From NCBI RefSeq assembly GCF_029846175.1, contig NZ_JARWAC010000033.1:28521-92520 (forward strand): a DNA stretch of 64,000 bases, read 5' to 3'. Numbering within the stretch: position 1 is the first letter of the stretch; every line of letters starts with the position of its first letter. Made by a program: the position numbers and the translations under genes. This DNA is from Sphaerisporangium sp. TRM90804 (GTDB lineage: Bacteria > Actinomycetota > Actinomycetes > Streptosporangiales > Streptosporangiaceae). Below, piece after piece: positions 40,787 through 50,296 of the stretch. The notes under the pieces are model-generated. The model was not told the DNA's origin. It worked only from the letters and a program-made list of their open reading frames with translations, and did not search any database.

Positions 40787-42883
40787 TCAGGACGTCGTGC
40801 CGGTGACCGAGCTTCCCGTCCTGGTGACGTAGTAGGTGACGGTCGTTCCGCTCCAGAAGTGGAAGGTGAGCGTCACCCGCGCGCCGTCGTTGACCTCGGC
40901 GAAGAACTCCGGCTTCAGGGTGATGACGTTGCCGGTGTAGTTCGGGGCGAAGGTGACGTCGAACTCCTTGAAGGTGGTCCAGTTGTGCGGGCCTGCGCCT
41001 GAGCCGTCGGCGTACTTGGCCTCCATCGTGGCGAGCTGGTCACCGCGGAACTGGGTGGGAACGGTGAACGAGGCGGTCGTCCCCGTCGCGTTCGACAGCA
41101 CCGGCCTGTCGTAGGTGATCACGTCGATCCGCCACGGGACGCCCTGGGAGAACCGCGCGTGCAGGGTCGCGTTGACGCCGTACGCCCGTGACCCGGTGAG
41201 CCGGGTGAGGGCGGCGGCGGTGAGCGTGAGCGTGCTGCCCGAGACGGTGTAGTCGGTACCGTTCACCAGGTTCGTGCTGCCCTGGCGCAGCCCCTGGAAC
41301 GTGGTGCCGTTCAGGTTCAGCGTGAGCGTCTTTCCGGTGATCGCGCTCGACTTCGCGACGTACACCTGGTCGGAGGACGCGGTGCCCGAGCGGGTCGTCC
41401 AGCTCGACTTGATCTGCGCCCACAGCTCGGGATCACTCCACTGGTACGTGGTGCGGCCGAAGTGCTGGCCGTTGTCCCACAGCATGGTGGTGATCCGCTT
41501 CGTGCGCGCGTAGTAGCCGAAGAACTCGAAGAACTTCAGCTTCTCGCCCTGCTCGATCGTGCCGGTGTGCCGGTCGAAGCCGAGCAGGCCGTACTCGCCG
41601 AGGATGACCGGGATGCCGCGCGCGATGAAGGCGTTGTACACGCGGTCGAACGCGGAGACCAGGTCCTGCTGGACGGTCGCGTCGAACCGGGTGCCGCCCG
41701 CGACGTTCACGCTGAACGGCCAGTAGCCGTAGTAGTGCACCGTCGCCGCGAGGTTGGGGTCGTTGAGCTGGGTGAACGTGGTCGTCAGCTCGTCCAGGCG
41801 GGGCTGGTCGGACGAGGTGTGCAACGTGGGCAGCACCAGCAGGCGGGTCGCGTTGCCGCCGCCCGACTGGCGCACGATGCGGTGGAACGAGGTGTTCAGC
41901 TCGTGCAGCAGCTGCGCGTTCTGGGCGTCGCCGGAGCCGCCGGTGAACTGCGGCTCGTTGACGCTCTCCAGGACGAGCTTGGCCGGGGCGTCCCGGAAGG
42001 CCGTCGCCAGTTGCGTCCACAGGGCGTTGTAGCGGTTGAGCACGTTGGTGCGGTCACCGGGCATGTTGGCGATCCACTGCCAGGAGTCGTGATGGATGTT
42101 GATCATCACGTAGAACCCGTCGGCCAGCGCCCAGTCGACCACCTCGCGGACGCGGCTCAGCCACGCCGGGTCGATCGTGTAGGTCGGGGCGGCGCCGTGG
42201 TGCTGGCCCCAGGTGACCGGGATGCGGATGCTGTTGAAGCCCTGCGCCCGCAGGTTGTCCAGGAGCGCCTGCGTGACGCGCGGGTTGCCCCAGGAGGTCT
42301 CGTCGCTGCCGGTGGCGTCGAAGGTGTTCCCCAGGTTCCAGCCGGGCTGCATGGCGGCGACCTGCGCCATCGCGTCCCCCGGCCTGGGGCTCGTGGTCGG
42401 CGTCGGGGTCACCGTGGGGGTCGGGGTCACCGTGGGCGTCGGCGTGCCGACGCCGCCGTCGCAGGTTGTCCCGTTGAGCGCGAACGACGACGGGGAGGTG
42501 TTGGTCCCCGACCACGACCCGTTGAAGCCGAACGAGACCTTGCCGTTGGTCGCGATCGCGGCGTTGTAGCCCACGTTGGCGGCGGTGACCTGGCTCCCCG
42601 AGGAGGTGATCGTGGCGTTCCACGCGTCCGTCGCCCGCTGCCCGGACGGGAACGTCCACACCAGCCGCCAGCCGTTGACCGCGTCGCCGAGGTTGGTCAC
42701 CTCGACGTTCGCCGTGAAGCCCCCCTGCCACTGGTTCGCGACCGTGTACGACACCCGGCAGCCCGCCGCCGCGCTGGCGCCGGGCGCGGACACCAGCCCG
42801 GTGGCCACCAGAACGGCGGACACGATGCCGGTGATCAGCCCCACCCACCATCGGCGCCGCGACATGCCTTGCCTGTCCGCCAT
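40787..42883 (-). CDS. Secreted modular cellulase: CBM2 - GH5 - Ig-like X2 - CBM46-like
   Basis: 698 residues. Signal peptide 1-40 (twin basic start, AGASAAA end). CBM2 at 42-141 bounded by Cys42/Cys141. A Thr/Pro linker (146-166), then GH5 catalytic domain (about 172-510) with acid/base Glu310 in ESVNEPQ and nucleophile Glu430 in ILGEYGLLG. An Ig-like X2 module (SDQVYVAKSSAITGKTLTLN) and a C-terminal beta module with the look of CBM46 (PVLSNATGTTASFTV to the end) follow. The GH5-Ig-CBM46 order is known in Bacillus-type GH5_4 endoglucanases. ATG 42883 has GAGGAG. The promoter carries dyads (42969-42985, 43032-43044). Confidence 0.93.
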   Translation of the reverse strand: MADRQGMSRRRWWVGLITGIVSAVLVATGLVSAPGASAAAGCRVSYTVANQWQGGFTANVEVTNLGDAVNGWRLVWTFPSGQRATDAWNATITSSGSQVTAANVGYNAAIATNGKVSFGFNGSWSGTNTSPSSFALNGTTCDGGVGTPTPTVTPTPTVTPTPTTSPRPGDAMAQVAAMQPGWNLGNTFDATGSDETSWGNPRVTQALLDNLRAQGFNSIRIPVTWGQHHGAAPTYTIDPAWLSRVREVVDWALADGFYVMINIHHDSWQWIANMPGDRTNVLNRYNALWTQLATAFRDAPAKLVLESVNEPQFTGGSGDAQNAQLLHELNTSFHRIVRQSGGGNATRLLVLPTLHTSSDQPRLDELTTTFTQLNDPNLAATVHYYGYWPFSVNVAGGTRFDATVQQDLVSAFDRVYNAFIARGIPVILGEYGLLGFDRHTGTIEQGEKLKFFEFFGYYARTKRITTMLWDNGQHFGRTTYQWSDPELWAQIKSSWTTRSGTASSDQVYVAKSSAITGKTLTLNLNGTTFQGLRQGSTNLVNGTDYTVSGSTLTLTAAALTRLTGSRAYGVNATLHARFSQGVPWRIDVITYDRPVLSNATGTTASFTVPTQFRGDQLATMEAKYADGSGAGPHNWTTFKEFDVTFAPNYTGNVITLKPEFFAEVNDGARVTLTFHFWSGTTVTYYVTRTGSSVTGTTS

Positions 42884-42962
42884 GACACTCCTCGAAAGCA
42901 GCTCGCTCAGAGGACCGCCCCCGGCGCTGTGCGCGACGAAGCCCGACCTCGATGTGCTCGGG

Positions 42963-42992
42963 AGGGTAAGTTTGGAGGTCAAACTATGTCAA
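42963..42992 (-). promoter_or_regulatory. Cellulase promoter with a dyad in the spacer
   Basis: On the minus strand TTGACA (42992-42987) and TACCCT (42968-42963) are 18 nt apart. The spacer and -10 edge hold the perfect inverted repeat AGTTTG-N5-CAAACT (42969-42985). This placement allows a repressor to block polymerase. Confidence 0.6.
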
Positions 42993-43031
42993 CAATGGTC
43001 ACCGCCGGGAGCACCCCGACCTCGGCGCGGA

Positions 43032-43044
43032 CTGAAACTTTCAG
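43032..43044. promoter_or_regulatory. Palindrome CTGAAACTTTCAG upstream of the cellulase promoter
   Basis: A perfect 6-1-6 dyad 40 bases upstream of the -35 box. The GAAANTTTC core resembles cis elements described near actinomycete glycoside hydrolase genes; the cognate regulator is not in the window. Confidence 0.5.
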
Positions 43045-43088
43045 CCCCCACGAACGATCGACCGCACCCGGGGTGAGCCGGGGGCGGG

Positions 43089-44969
43089 TCAGCCTCGGGC
43101 GGTGGTGACCTTCTCGGCGAAGGCGCGGGCCTGGGCCAGTTCGTCGCGGACCGGGTCGAGCACCAGCTCGCGGCCGACGACGTCGACGCTCGCGTACAGG
43201 GCCTTGCGCGCCTTGCGCGCCCGGCGCCTGCCGCCCAGGGCGGCGGCGACGCGGGACAGCAGGGCCAGCAGCAGGCCCGCCAGCGCACCGCCGATCAGCA
43301 GGACGGTGGGCCAGGGGACGGTACCGACCGTGGGCATGGGCGGCTCGGGCAGGCGGAGGTAGTCGAGGGCGAACATGCCGGTCAGCCACAGGGCGCCGGA
43401 CAGCATGGCGGCGAACAGCAGCCACTGGAGCAGGCCCACGGCCCGCCACCACCGGGGACGCCGACCGGCGCCGGTGGACGTCACCGCGACCGCCTGGTCG
43501 AGACGGTCGACCAGGTCGTCGGTGTGCGAGCGCGCCGCCCGGCGTACGGACGCCGCCCACGGCTCCGGCAGGCCGGAGGCCGCCGCCGAGCCGACGTCGC
43601 GGACGGCCGTCCCCATGCGCGACCGCTGCACGGCCCCGGCCGACGGGATCGACGTGCGCCCCACCGGGGCCGACACCAGATCGCCGCCGGTCGCCCCGGA
43701 CTTCGCCTTGTCTCGCCGTCCGGTCGCCTTGTCCTGCCGCCCGGCGCTCGCCTTGTCCAGCCCGGCGCGATCGCCGTCCCGCGTGTGGCCGTCGGCGGAC
43801 GCGGCGTCGTCGACCGCTGCACTGGCCGAGCCGGCGACACGGGGGACCGCGACCGAGGTGGTGACCAGGTGGCGCCGCCCGGCCGGGACGCCCAGGTGCA
43901 GGCGCCGCAGCGGGTCGGGGCGGAACCGGCGCACCCAGCGGGTGACCGGCCAGCCGGTGGCGGTGATCGAACGGTGCCGGTGCGCCTTGGCGACCGCCGC
44001 CACGACCAAAGGCACTCCGGCCGCCTCGGCCAGCGCCGCCGTCAGCGGCCGGGCCAGCTCGCCCGACAGCGCCGACTCGGCGGCCTTCGCCCGCTCGCGC
44101 AGCTCCTCGATCGAGGACGTTCCGGTGCCCGCGCTGGAGGACGCCTCGCCCGGATGGCCGCAGGACGCCGCCGCCAGGGCGTCGGCCGCCGTGGCCACGT
44201 CCGCCTCCAGGCGGGCCGCCCAGGCACGGCGGTCGGCCACGCGCTTGGCCAGCGTCGAACGGAGGTCGGGGACGCCCACACCCTTGGGCACCGACGTGGG
44301 GATGATCGGCACGCCGGAGAGGCCGTCCTCGTCCAGCAGGCGGCGAAGGTCGGCGACACAGCGGTCGGCCGCCGCCGGAGTGAGGCGGTCGATCTGGTTC
44401 AGCACGACCACCATGACGTCCTGGTAGCGGCTCAGCCTGCGGAGATAGCGCTCATGGACGGCGGCGTCCGCGTACTTCTGCGGGTCGAGCACCCACACCA
44501 GCAGATCGACGACCGCGACCAGGCGGTCGACCTCCAGGCGGTGGGCCTGCTCGATGGAGTCGTGGTCGGGCAGGTCGAGCAGGATCAGCCCGGACAGCGT
44601 GCCGTCCCCGCCGTCCACCGTGTGGCGGCGCGGGATCTCCAGCCAGTCGAGCAGCCCGCCCGAGCCCTCGGCCTCCCACATCGCGGCCTGGGCGGCGGAC
44701 GTCGTGGGCCGGGTCACGCCCACCTGCGCCAGCGAGGTGCCGGACAGCGCGTTGAACAGCGAGGACTTCCCGCTGCCGGTGGCCCCGGCGAGCGCCGCCA
44801 CCGTGTGCTCGACCGAAAGCCTGCGCCGCGCCCCCGCCCGGTCGACCACGGCCCGCACCTCGGCGATCGCACCGGGATCAAGCCGCCCGCCGGCCAACTC
44901 GGCCGCCCGGGCCAGCGCGTCGAGCCTGTCGTCCAGCGACACGGCCTTGCTCCGCCGCAACACCTTCAC
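43089..44969 (-). CDS. Dynamin-superfamily/YfjP-like GTPase with two C-terminal membrane helices
   Basis: 626 residues. GTPase motifs: P-loop GATGSGKS (62-69), G2 RPTTS, G3 DLPDHDS and G4 NQID. A long helical region with a charged low-complexity patch (DKASAGRQDKATGRRDKAKS) separates the GTPase from two transmembrane helices near the C-terminus (WLLFAAMLSGALWLTGMFAL and PWPTVLLIGGALAGLLLALL). Start ATG 44969 overlaps the stop of the upstream GTPase gene by 4 nt. Paired GTPases of this kind occur in Streptomyces as the sporulation dynamins DynA/DynB; similarity is by arrangement and topology, so equivalence is tentative. Confidence 0.85.
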   Translation of the reverse strand: MKVLRRSKAVSLDDRLDALARAAELAGGRLDPGAIAEVRAVVDRAGARRRLSVEHTVAALAGATGSGKSSLFNALSGTSLAQVGVTRPTTSAAQAAMWEAEGSGGLLDWLEIPRRHTVDGGDGTLSGLILLDLPDHDSIEQAHRLEVDRLVAVVDLLVWVLDPQKYADAAVHERYLRRLSRYQDVMVVVLNQIDRLTPAAADRCVADLRRLLDEDGLSGVPIIPTSVPKGVGVPDLRSTLAKRVADRRAWAARLEADVATAADALAAASCGHPGEASSSAGTGTSSIEELRERAKAAESALSGELARPLTAALAEAAGVPLVVAAVAKAHRHRSITATGWPVTRWVRRFRPDPLRRLHLGVPAGRRHLVTTSVAVPRVAGSASAAVDDAASADGHTRDGDRAGLDKASAGRQDKATGRRDKAKSGATGGDLVSAPVGRTSIPSAGAVQRSRMGTAVRDVGSAAASGLPEPWAASVRRAARSHTDDLVDRLDQAVAVTSTGAGRRPRWWRAVGLLQWLLFAAMLSGALWLTGMFALDYLRLPEPPMPTVGTVPWPTVLLIGGALAGLLLALLSRVAAALGGRRRARKARKALYASVDVVGRELVLDPVRDELAQARAFAEKVTTARG

Positions 44970-46933
44970 CGCCGCTCCACCCCGGCCTCACCCACCGGAT
45001 CACGAGGCCCCTGCGGGGCGGCCGGGGCGTCACGGGCACCCGGCGGGGCCTCCAGGGGGCGCGTGCGCGAGCCCTGGGCGCCGGCCGGGGCGTCGCCATG
45101 AGGCGCCTCGGCGACGGGCGCAGTGGCCTGTGGGGCGTCCTGTGGGGCGTCCTGGACAGGGGTGGGGGCGGTGACGGGGCCGGCGAGCTGGGTGCCCAGG
45201 GCGCCGATCTCGCGGCTGTGGTCGCGTACGCCCTGCGCGGCCTGGCGCAGGGCGGCCGACGTCTCCTCCGAGGGGCCGACGGTCTCCACCAGCGCGGTGA
45301 AGCGGGCCGACTCCTCGTCGAGCACCTCGCGCACCCGCCTGAGCAGGTCCTCGCGGGCCGCCTGGGTGAGGGTGCGCACGGCCTGGTCGCCGAACACGGC
45401 TTCGAGGATCTTCTGGCTGAGCACGCTGGTGCCTCCGGCGATGCCCACCTCCAGCCCGGTGAGGCCGCCGGTCGAGGCGAACACCATCAGCATGAGCAGC
45501 AGCCCCGCCCCGTTGACGCTGAAGGACGCCACACGGGCGGTGGTGCGCTTCTCGGCGCCCTCCTTGGCCACGAGCTGGAGCACGTACCCCTGCCACGCCC
45601 GCACCGCCGCGGCGGCCCGGTCGTTGAGGGTGGCCGACGCGCGGCCCAGGCGGCCCGCCGTGACCACGCCCGCCCGCTCCAGCACGTCGCGGCCCGCGGG
45701 CGTGCCCGTCCACGCCTCCAGCGCCCGCTCCGCGGCGGCGTCGGCCGCCGAGCGGATCAGCGACTCCACCCCGGTCTCCAGCGCCACCCTGAGCTGGGCG
45801 TCCGGCGCCGGACGGCCGGTGAACGCCGAGACGATGCGCTCGCGCAGCCAGCCGATGCGCGACTCCAGCGAACGCATGAAGTCGCCTGTGCCGATGAAGT
45901 CCTGCCAGCGGGTCAGCACCTCGCCGCGCAGCAGCGAGCCGTCGCGGATGCCGTCGTCGAACGTCGCCATCGCCGCGCCGTATGCCCCGTCGACGGACCT
46001 GCGCAGGTCGGCGATGCCGGCCCGCTGCCGGTCGACCTCCTCGGCCAGCGCGGGCACCCGCAGCGTCAGGCTCTCCAGGGCACCGGACAGCGTCCGGCGC
46101 ACCACGTCGGCGCGCGCCTGCGCGTCGTCGGCGAGATCGGCCAGCCACGCGCGGATCGCGCGCACGACGTCGTCGGGCAGGCGGCCGTTCTCCTGCGGGA
46201 GCAGCACCTCCGGGACGCTGAACACCGGCGTGCCCGCCAGACCGTTGGCGTCCAGCAGGCGGTGCAGGTGGGCGGAGACGGCGTCCCGCGCCTCGACCGG
46301 CACCCGGTCGAGCACCACGGCCAGGGCCATGCTGCGCTCGCGGGCGTTCCGCAGGAACCCCCACGGGACCTCGTCGGCGTAGCGGGAGGCGGTGGTGACG
46401 AACAGCCACAGGTCGGCGGCGGCCAGGAGCTGGGCCGCCATCTCACGGTTCGCGGTCACCACGGAGTCGATGTCGGGGGCGTCGAGCAGCGCGAGCCCCT
46501 CGGGCAGGGTGCCGGCCGTGACGATGCGCAGCGTGCCCGGCTCGCCCCGCCCGCCGCCGGTCGTCCTGGCCAGCCCCGGCAGCACGTGCTGCTCGGTGAA
46601 CCAGGCCTCGTCGGCGGGGTTGGCCACGAGCGTCGGCGCCAGCGTCGTCGGCCGCAGCACCCCCGGCTCGGTGACGTCGGCGCGGGCCAGGGAGTTGACG
46701 AGCGTCGACTTGCCCGCCCCCGTGGACCCGCCGACGACCGCGAGCAGCGGCGCGTCCATGGCCGCGACGCGCGGCAGCAGATAGTCGTCGAGCTGGCCGA
46801 TCAGCTCCTTGAGATCGCGACGGTGCGCTGCGACGTCGCCGATCACGAGGGGGAACAGATCGTGGCCGAGCTCACGCCGCAGGGTCTGGAGGGCCGTCAG
46901 CAGCCCGTTGTTCCCCGCCATACGGACGGTCAT
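44966..46933 (-). CDS. Dynamin-family GTPase
   Basis: 655 residues. P-loop GGSTGAGKS (68-76), G2 RPTT, G3 DAPDIDS and a G4-region VLDRVP, which departs from the N/TKxD consensus. The GTPase domain is followed by a long helical stalk and a hydrophobic hairpin (GAGLLLMLMVFASTGGLTGL, GIAGGTSVLSQ), then a Pro/Ala-rich tail of about 70 residues. ATG 46933 or 46921 are both possible. Coupled to the second GTPase gene by ATGA overlap; the two probably act as a heteromeric membrane-remodelling pair. Confidence 0.85.
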   Translation of the reverse strand: MTVRMAGNNGLLTALQTLRRELGHDLFPLVIGDVAAHRRDLKELIGQLDDYLLPRVAAMDAPLLAVVGGSTGAGKSTLVNSLARADVTEPGVLRPTTLAPTLVANPADEAWFTEQHVLPGLARTTGGGRGEPGTLRIVTAGTLPEGLALLDAPDIDSVVTANREMAAQLLAAADLWLFVTTASRYADEVPWGFLRNARERSMALAVVLDRVPVEARDAVSAHLHRLLDANGLAGTPVFSVPEVLLPQENGRLPDDVVRAIRAWLADLADDAQARADVVRRTLSGALESLTLRVPALAEEVDRQRAGIADLRRSVDGAYGAAMATFDDGIRDGSLLRGEVLTRWQDFIGTGDFMRSLESRIGWLRERIVSAFTGRPAPDAQLRVALETGVESLIRSAADAAAERALEAWTGTPAGRDVLERAGVVTAGRLGRASATLNDRAAAAVRAWQGYVLQLVAKEGAEKRTTARVASFSVNGAGLLLMLMVFASTGGLTGLEVGIAGGTSVLSQKILEAVFGDQAVRTLTQAAREDLLRRVREVLDEESARFTALVETVGPSEETSAALRQAAQGVRDHSREIGALGTQLAGPVTAPTPVQDAPQDAPQATAPVAEAPHGDAPAGAQGSRTRPLEAPPGARDAPAAPQGPRDPVGEAGVERR

Positions 46934-47050
46934 GCCCCAGAAGAGGCAAGGTATCCGCCGCCCGCCCCGATCCAGCGGAAACCCGCTCCGGACGGCGGCC
47001 CCCGGACCCCTCCGACGCGCCGGCCCGAGCCCCGACTCGCCGCCGGCCCG

Positions 47051-47091
47051 AGATGTCCTCACCTGCGGGACCCCGCGAAGTGAGGACATCT
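47051..47091. terminator. Hairpin downstream of the EEP gene
   Basis: AGATGTCCTCAC and its exact complement (12 bp) enclose a further GC dyad (GCGGG/CCCGC). It lies 29 nt beyond the stop of the minus-strand EEP gene and upstream of the GTPase operon. Confidence 0.75.
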
Positions 47092-47119
47092 CTCACCTGC
47101 TACGACGACCCCCGGGAGG

Positions 47120-48832
47120 TCAGGGCGCCTTCCTCGGGAGATACAGGCCGACGGCACTGTGCATGATCAGATGGTCGGAGCAGAGGTGGTCGTCGCAGGT
47201 GCCGGCGTTGACGATGTCGACGCCGCCGGGCGTTATGGCGAAGTGGTCACGGCTGATGAAGGTGTAGTCGATCTTACGGTTGCCGCCGACCCGTGTAGGC
47301 CGGCCGCCCTGCACGGGTTCGCACATCCCGTCCTCGCCGATGCAGCTGTCCCAGAAGGTGTCGGTCTCCCAGAAATACCCGTTTCCGCTCGGGTAGTAGA
47401 GCGCGCCGACCACGGGGTCGTCAGGGGTGAGGTTGAGGTCGCCCATCAAGATGAACGGCCTGGAGTTCGCGTGCGGCCCGAACACCCGGAACAGCTCGCG
47501 GGTCTCGGCCTGCGCACCGGCGGAATCACCGTCGGACAGATGGGTCGAGCATGCCTTCACCGGCTGACTGGTGGTCGGGAAGACCGCGGTGACGCAGGCG
47601 ACGCTGCGTTCCTCCAGCAACGTCGGCACGTCGCGCTCCTCCAGCCGGTGATCGGTGGTGAACATGTATCCCTTCTCCTCGGTCACGTCGGCGCGCACGA
47701 GGATGGCGTTACCGGCCCTGGCGCGGGTGTCCCCGAGGTGGACGCAGTCCGGGACGACCAGGCGCGACTCCTGGAAATAGCCCTCCATCGCATAGTCGGC
47801 CGCCTCCAGCTGTTCCACCAGGTGGTCGTACTGGCGCTCGCAGACCTCGTTGAGGGAGATCACGTCGGGTCGGCGCGTCTGCACCTCCGTCAGGATCCGG
47901 TGGACGATCGGATAGTCTCCCCCGTTCAGCGCGCCGCCCGCCATGTTGAAGTGCATCAGATTCAACGGCGTGACGGGGTTGTAACGCACGCCGCCATCGG
48001 CGACGCCGCTGGTGTTGCTGTTACGCAGATGCCACTGGAAGGGCCCGTCGGTGAGAGGCAGCGCGACCCCCGGGGTGTCAGCGCCGTCGCCGTCCCAGTC
48101 ACCCGTGGCGAAGAACACCGACGACGCGCTGCCGCTGCCGTAGGTGAACGTCACGTCGGCCACTCCCTGGGAGTTGCTGTTACGCAGGTACCAGGTGAAA
48201 GGGTTGCTGCCGGTGCTGATGAACCCGATGGTGTCGCGGCCGTCGTCGTTCCAGTCGCCCGCGATGGGCTTGCCCGCCCCGCTGCTGTAGGTGAAGGTGA
48301 GGTCGGCGCTTCCCTGGGTGTTGCTGTTGCGCAGCAGGTAGGAGTTGGGGCTGCCGGGCCGGAACAGGCCGGGGGTGTCGTCGCCGTCCTTGTCCCAGTC
48401 GCCGACCAGGGGCTGGGTGTCCGAGGGCGCGCCATAGCCGAAGGTCACGTTGGCGGATCCCGACGAGTTGCTGTTGCGCAGTTGCCACGACGGCGTTCCG
48501 CCGGTGCGTACGAAGACCCCCGGCGTGTCGTAGTCGTCGTCGTTCCAGTCGCCCACGATCGGTTGCGCGCCACGGGCGCCGTAGGTGAAGACGGTGTGGG
48601 GTTCGAGGTTGGCGATCCAGTAGTTGAAGGACCCGTCTGTCAGGTACCACGTCATCGGGTTCGTGGAGGTGTCCACGATGCCGTACGTGTCCAGGCCGTC
48701 GCCGTTCCAGTCGCCTGAGATGATGACTCTGTCCTGGGACTGCGCCCAAGCGGACTGGACCTGCGGTGCGCTCAGCAGCGACCCCGTCAGGACCAGGGCC
48801 GAGGCGATCGTTGTGACAATCCTGCGCAACAC
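47120..48832 (-). CDS. Secreted endonuclease/exonuclease/phosphatase-family protein with five VCBS/FG-GAP-like repeats
   Basis: 570 residues. A signal peptide (1-31) precedes five repeats, each beginning GDWNxDGxDTxG, at residues 40, 94, 144, 192 and 244 (spacing 48-54). The DxDxDG-like loops suggest Ca2+ binding and a beta-propeller arrangement. The EEP domain (about 290-570) has SLNEVCERQYDHLVEQL, CSTHLSDGDS, LMGDLNLTPDDP and CSDHLIMHS, i.e. the catalytic Glu, Asp, Asn and terminal Asp-His. An extracellular nuclease or phosphodiesterase is likely; DNase versus phospholipase is open. ATG 48832 (GTG-rich leader upstream). Confidence 0.85.
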   Translation of the reverse strand: MLRRIVTTIASALVLTGSLLSAPQVQSAWAQSQDRVIISGDWNGDGLDTYGIVDTSTNPMTWYLTDGSFNYWIANLEPHTVFTYGARGAQPIVGDWNDDDYDTPGVFVRTGGTPSWQLRNSNSSGSANVTFGYGAPSDTQPLVGDWDKDGDDTPGLFRPGSPNSYLLRNSNTQGSADLTFTYSSGAGKPIAGDWNDDGRDTIGFISTGSNPFTWYLRNSNSQGVADVTFTYGSGSASSVFFATGDWDGDGADTPGVALPLTDGPFQWHLRNSNTSGVADGGVRYNPVTPLNLMHFNMAGGALNGGDYPIVHRILTEVQTRRPDVISLNEVCERQYDHLVEQLEAADYAMEGYFQESRLVVPDCVHLGDTRARAGNAILVRADVTEEKGYMFTTDHRLEERDVPTLLEERSVACVTAVFPTTSQPVKACSTHLSDGDSAGAQAETRELFRVFGPHANSRPFILMGDLNLTPDDPVVGALYYPSGNGYFWETDTFWDSCIGEDGMCEPVQGGRPTRVGGNRKIDYTFISRDHFAITPGGVDIVNAGTCDDHLCSDHLIMHSAVGLYLPRKAP

Positions 48833-49303
48833 GTGCGTACCTCCTCATCGCTGAGCGGACCCATCGGTTGAGAGCGGGGCGTGTTCCCGGGAGGTCGGCC
48901 GGGCCAGGTGCCCCCGCCGGCTCCCGCGGTCATCGCCGGCGATCGACGATCCGGCGTGACGGCCGCTCAACGCGATGGCGGGCGCCGACGACGGCCGTGA
49001 CGCGAGCATCTCCTCATGCGGTCACGTGAACGACATGAAGATCACATCGGCGTTGTTCTCGTCCGGCGATACGTCGATCTGCCGCTCGGCAGACTCGGCG
49101 GTGAGCGCTCACCCGCGTGAAGTGCCGTCTACCGGTGCCGATGCCCCTCATCGGCCCGCGGCGAGAAGACCGCCCCGGCCGAACTCCGGCGATGCCCCCA
49201 CGTGCTCAACCCTGTTTCCCCTCAATCGCTCGCATGCGATCTCCTCCATGAGGATCACAGACGTCCGGGCGGGTGTCGTTTCATCGGAGCGCCAACCCGT
49301 TGA
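48833..49303. other. Gene-free stretch between the EEP gene and the AraC regulator
   Basis: 471 bases. It should hold the EEP promoter. A perfect 12-bp palindrome, GTGAGCGCTCAC, lies at 49101-49112. A plus-strand open frame at 48975-49328 has no ribosome-binding site or protein-like composition and is not called. Confidence 0.55.
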
Positions 49304-50296
49304 CTATGCGTGCCAATCGAGGACGTGATCGGGCTGGTGCCGGCGCCGGTACTCCTGGGGGGTGACTCCGTAGGCGGCGCTGAAGGCGCGGGTGAAGTGC
49401 GCGGGGACGGGGAAACTCCAGCGAGTCGCGATGGCATGGATCGGCCGGTCGCCGAGAGCGGGGTCGGAGAGGTCTCGTCGGCAGCGCTCCAGTCGTTGCG
49501 CGCGGATCCATTCGGCGACGGTGGCGTCCTCGGTCTGGAAGAGCCGGTGCAGGGTGCGGAGGGAGATGCCCTGGGCTGCGGCGATCATGGCCGGAGACAG
49601 GCGTGGGTCGGTCAGGTGCTGCTGGATGAAGGTCTGCACCTGCAGCAGGAGGACACGCCGGCGGGTGGTGGGCCGCAGAGCCGTATCGGCGTCGAGGCGG
49701 TGGGCGAGCAGTGCGGTGAGCAGGTCGGTCAGGACGACCCCGAGGCGTGAGCGATCAGATGCCCCGTACTGGTCGGCGCCGTTGACCAGACGGATGAGGA
49801 AGTCGGAGACCAACGCGCCGATCCCCTCCCGGCCTGACAGCGGCGTGGCGGTCAGCCGTTCCACTTTGTGCGAGGGCAGCGGTAGCAGCTTGACGGGAAA
49901 CACCACCATCACTCCATAGGTGGTGTCCTCGCTGAACCCGGACTGTGCCTGGTGGGGGCGCGAGGTGTGGTAGAGCACCAGGTTCGACGGCTGCGACAGG
50001 GCGCATCTGCGGTCCTGCGTTATCGCGATCTCTCCGCGCAGGCTGAACGCGATCTGCACCAGTTCGGGATCGGACTGACGGATCATGTGAGAGGTCCTGT
50101 ATCCCGCGCAGGGAGAAGCCTCCACCGCGGACACATGGACGGCACCCAGATCCATCGACTCGATGCTTCCCCGGAAGCTCGCGGGATCGTCACAAGTGAT
50201 CACCATGGGAGCCATCACGTGCCTAGACATGTGATCACGCCAGGTGTCGAACCGCTCGTCCACCGACAGATCCTCGGTGCGAATCACTCTCCTCAC
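49304..50296 (-). CDS. AraC-family regulator (AraC_binding_2 type)
   Basis: 330 residues. The N-terminal part is the AraC_binding_2 sensor (DERFDTWRDHMSRHVMAPMV, ITQDRRCALSQPSNLVLYHT). The C-terminal part has AraC helices (SPAMIAAAQGISLRTLHRLF and AIATRWSFPVPAHFTRAFSA) with the closing GVTPQEYRRR. GTG 50296. Members commonly control catabolic genes; the target is not evident, and the neighbouring secreted EEP gene is on the same strand downstream. Confidence 0.87.
   Translation of the reverse strand: MRRVIRTEDLSVDERFDTWRDHMSRHVMAPMVITCDDPASFRGSIESMDLGAVHVSAVEASPCAGYRTSHMIRQSDPELVQIAFSLRGEIAITQDRRCALSQPSNLVLYHTSRPHQAQSGFSEDTTYGVMVVFPVKLLPLPSHKVERLTATPLSGREGIGALVSDFLIRLVNGADQYGASDRSRLGVVLTDLLTALLAHRLDADTALRPTTRRRVLLLQVQTFIQQHLTDPRLSPAMIAAAQGISLRTLHRLFQTEDATVAEWIRAQRLERCRRDLSDPALGDRPIHAIATRWSFPVPAHFTRAFSAAYGVTPQEYRRRHQPDHVLDWHA

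Noticed and set aside
48975..49328. 117-codon plus-strand frame in the gap upstream of the EEP gene
   Set aside because: No ribosome-binding site, no recognisable fold, and codon use unlike neighbouring genes.
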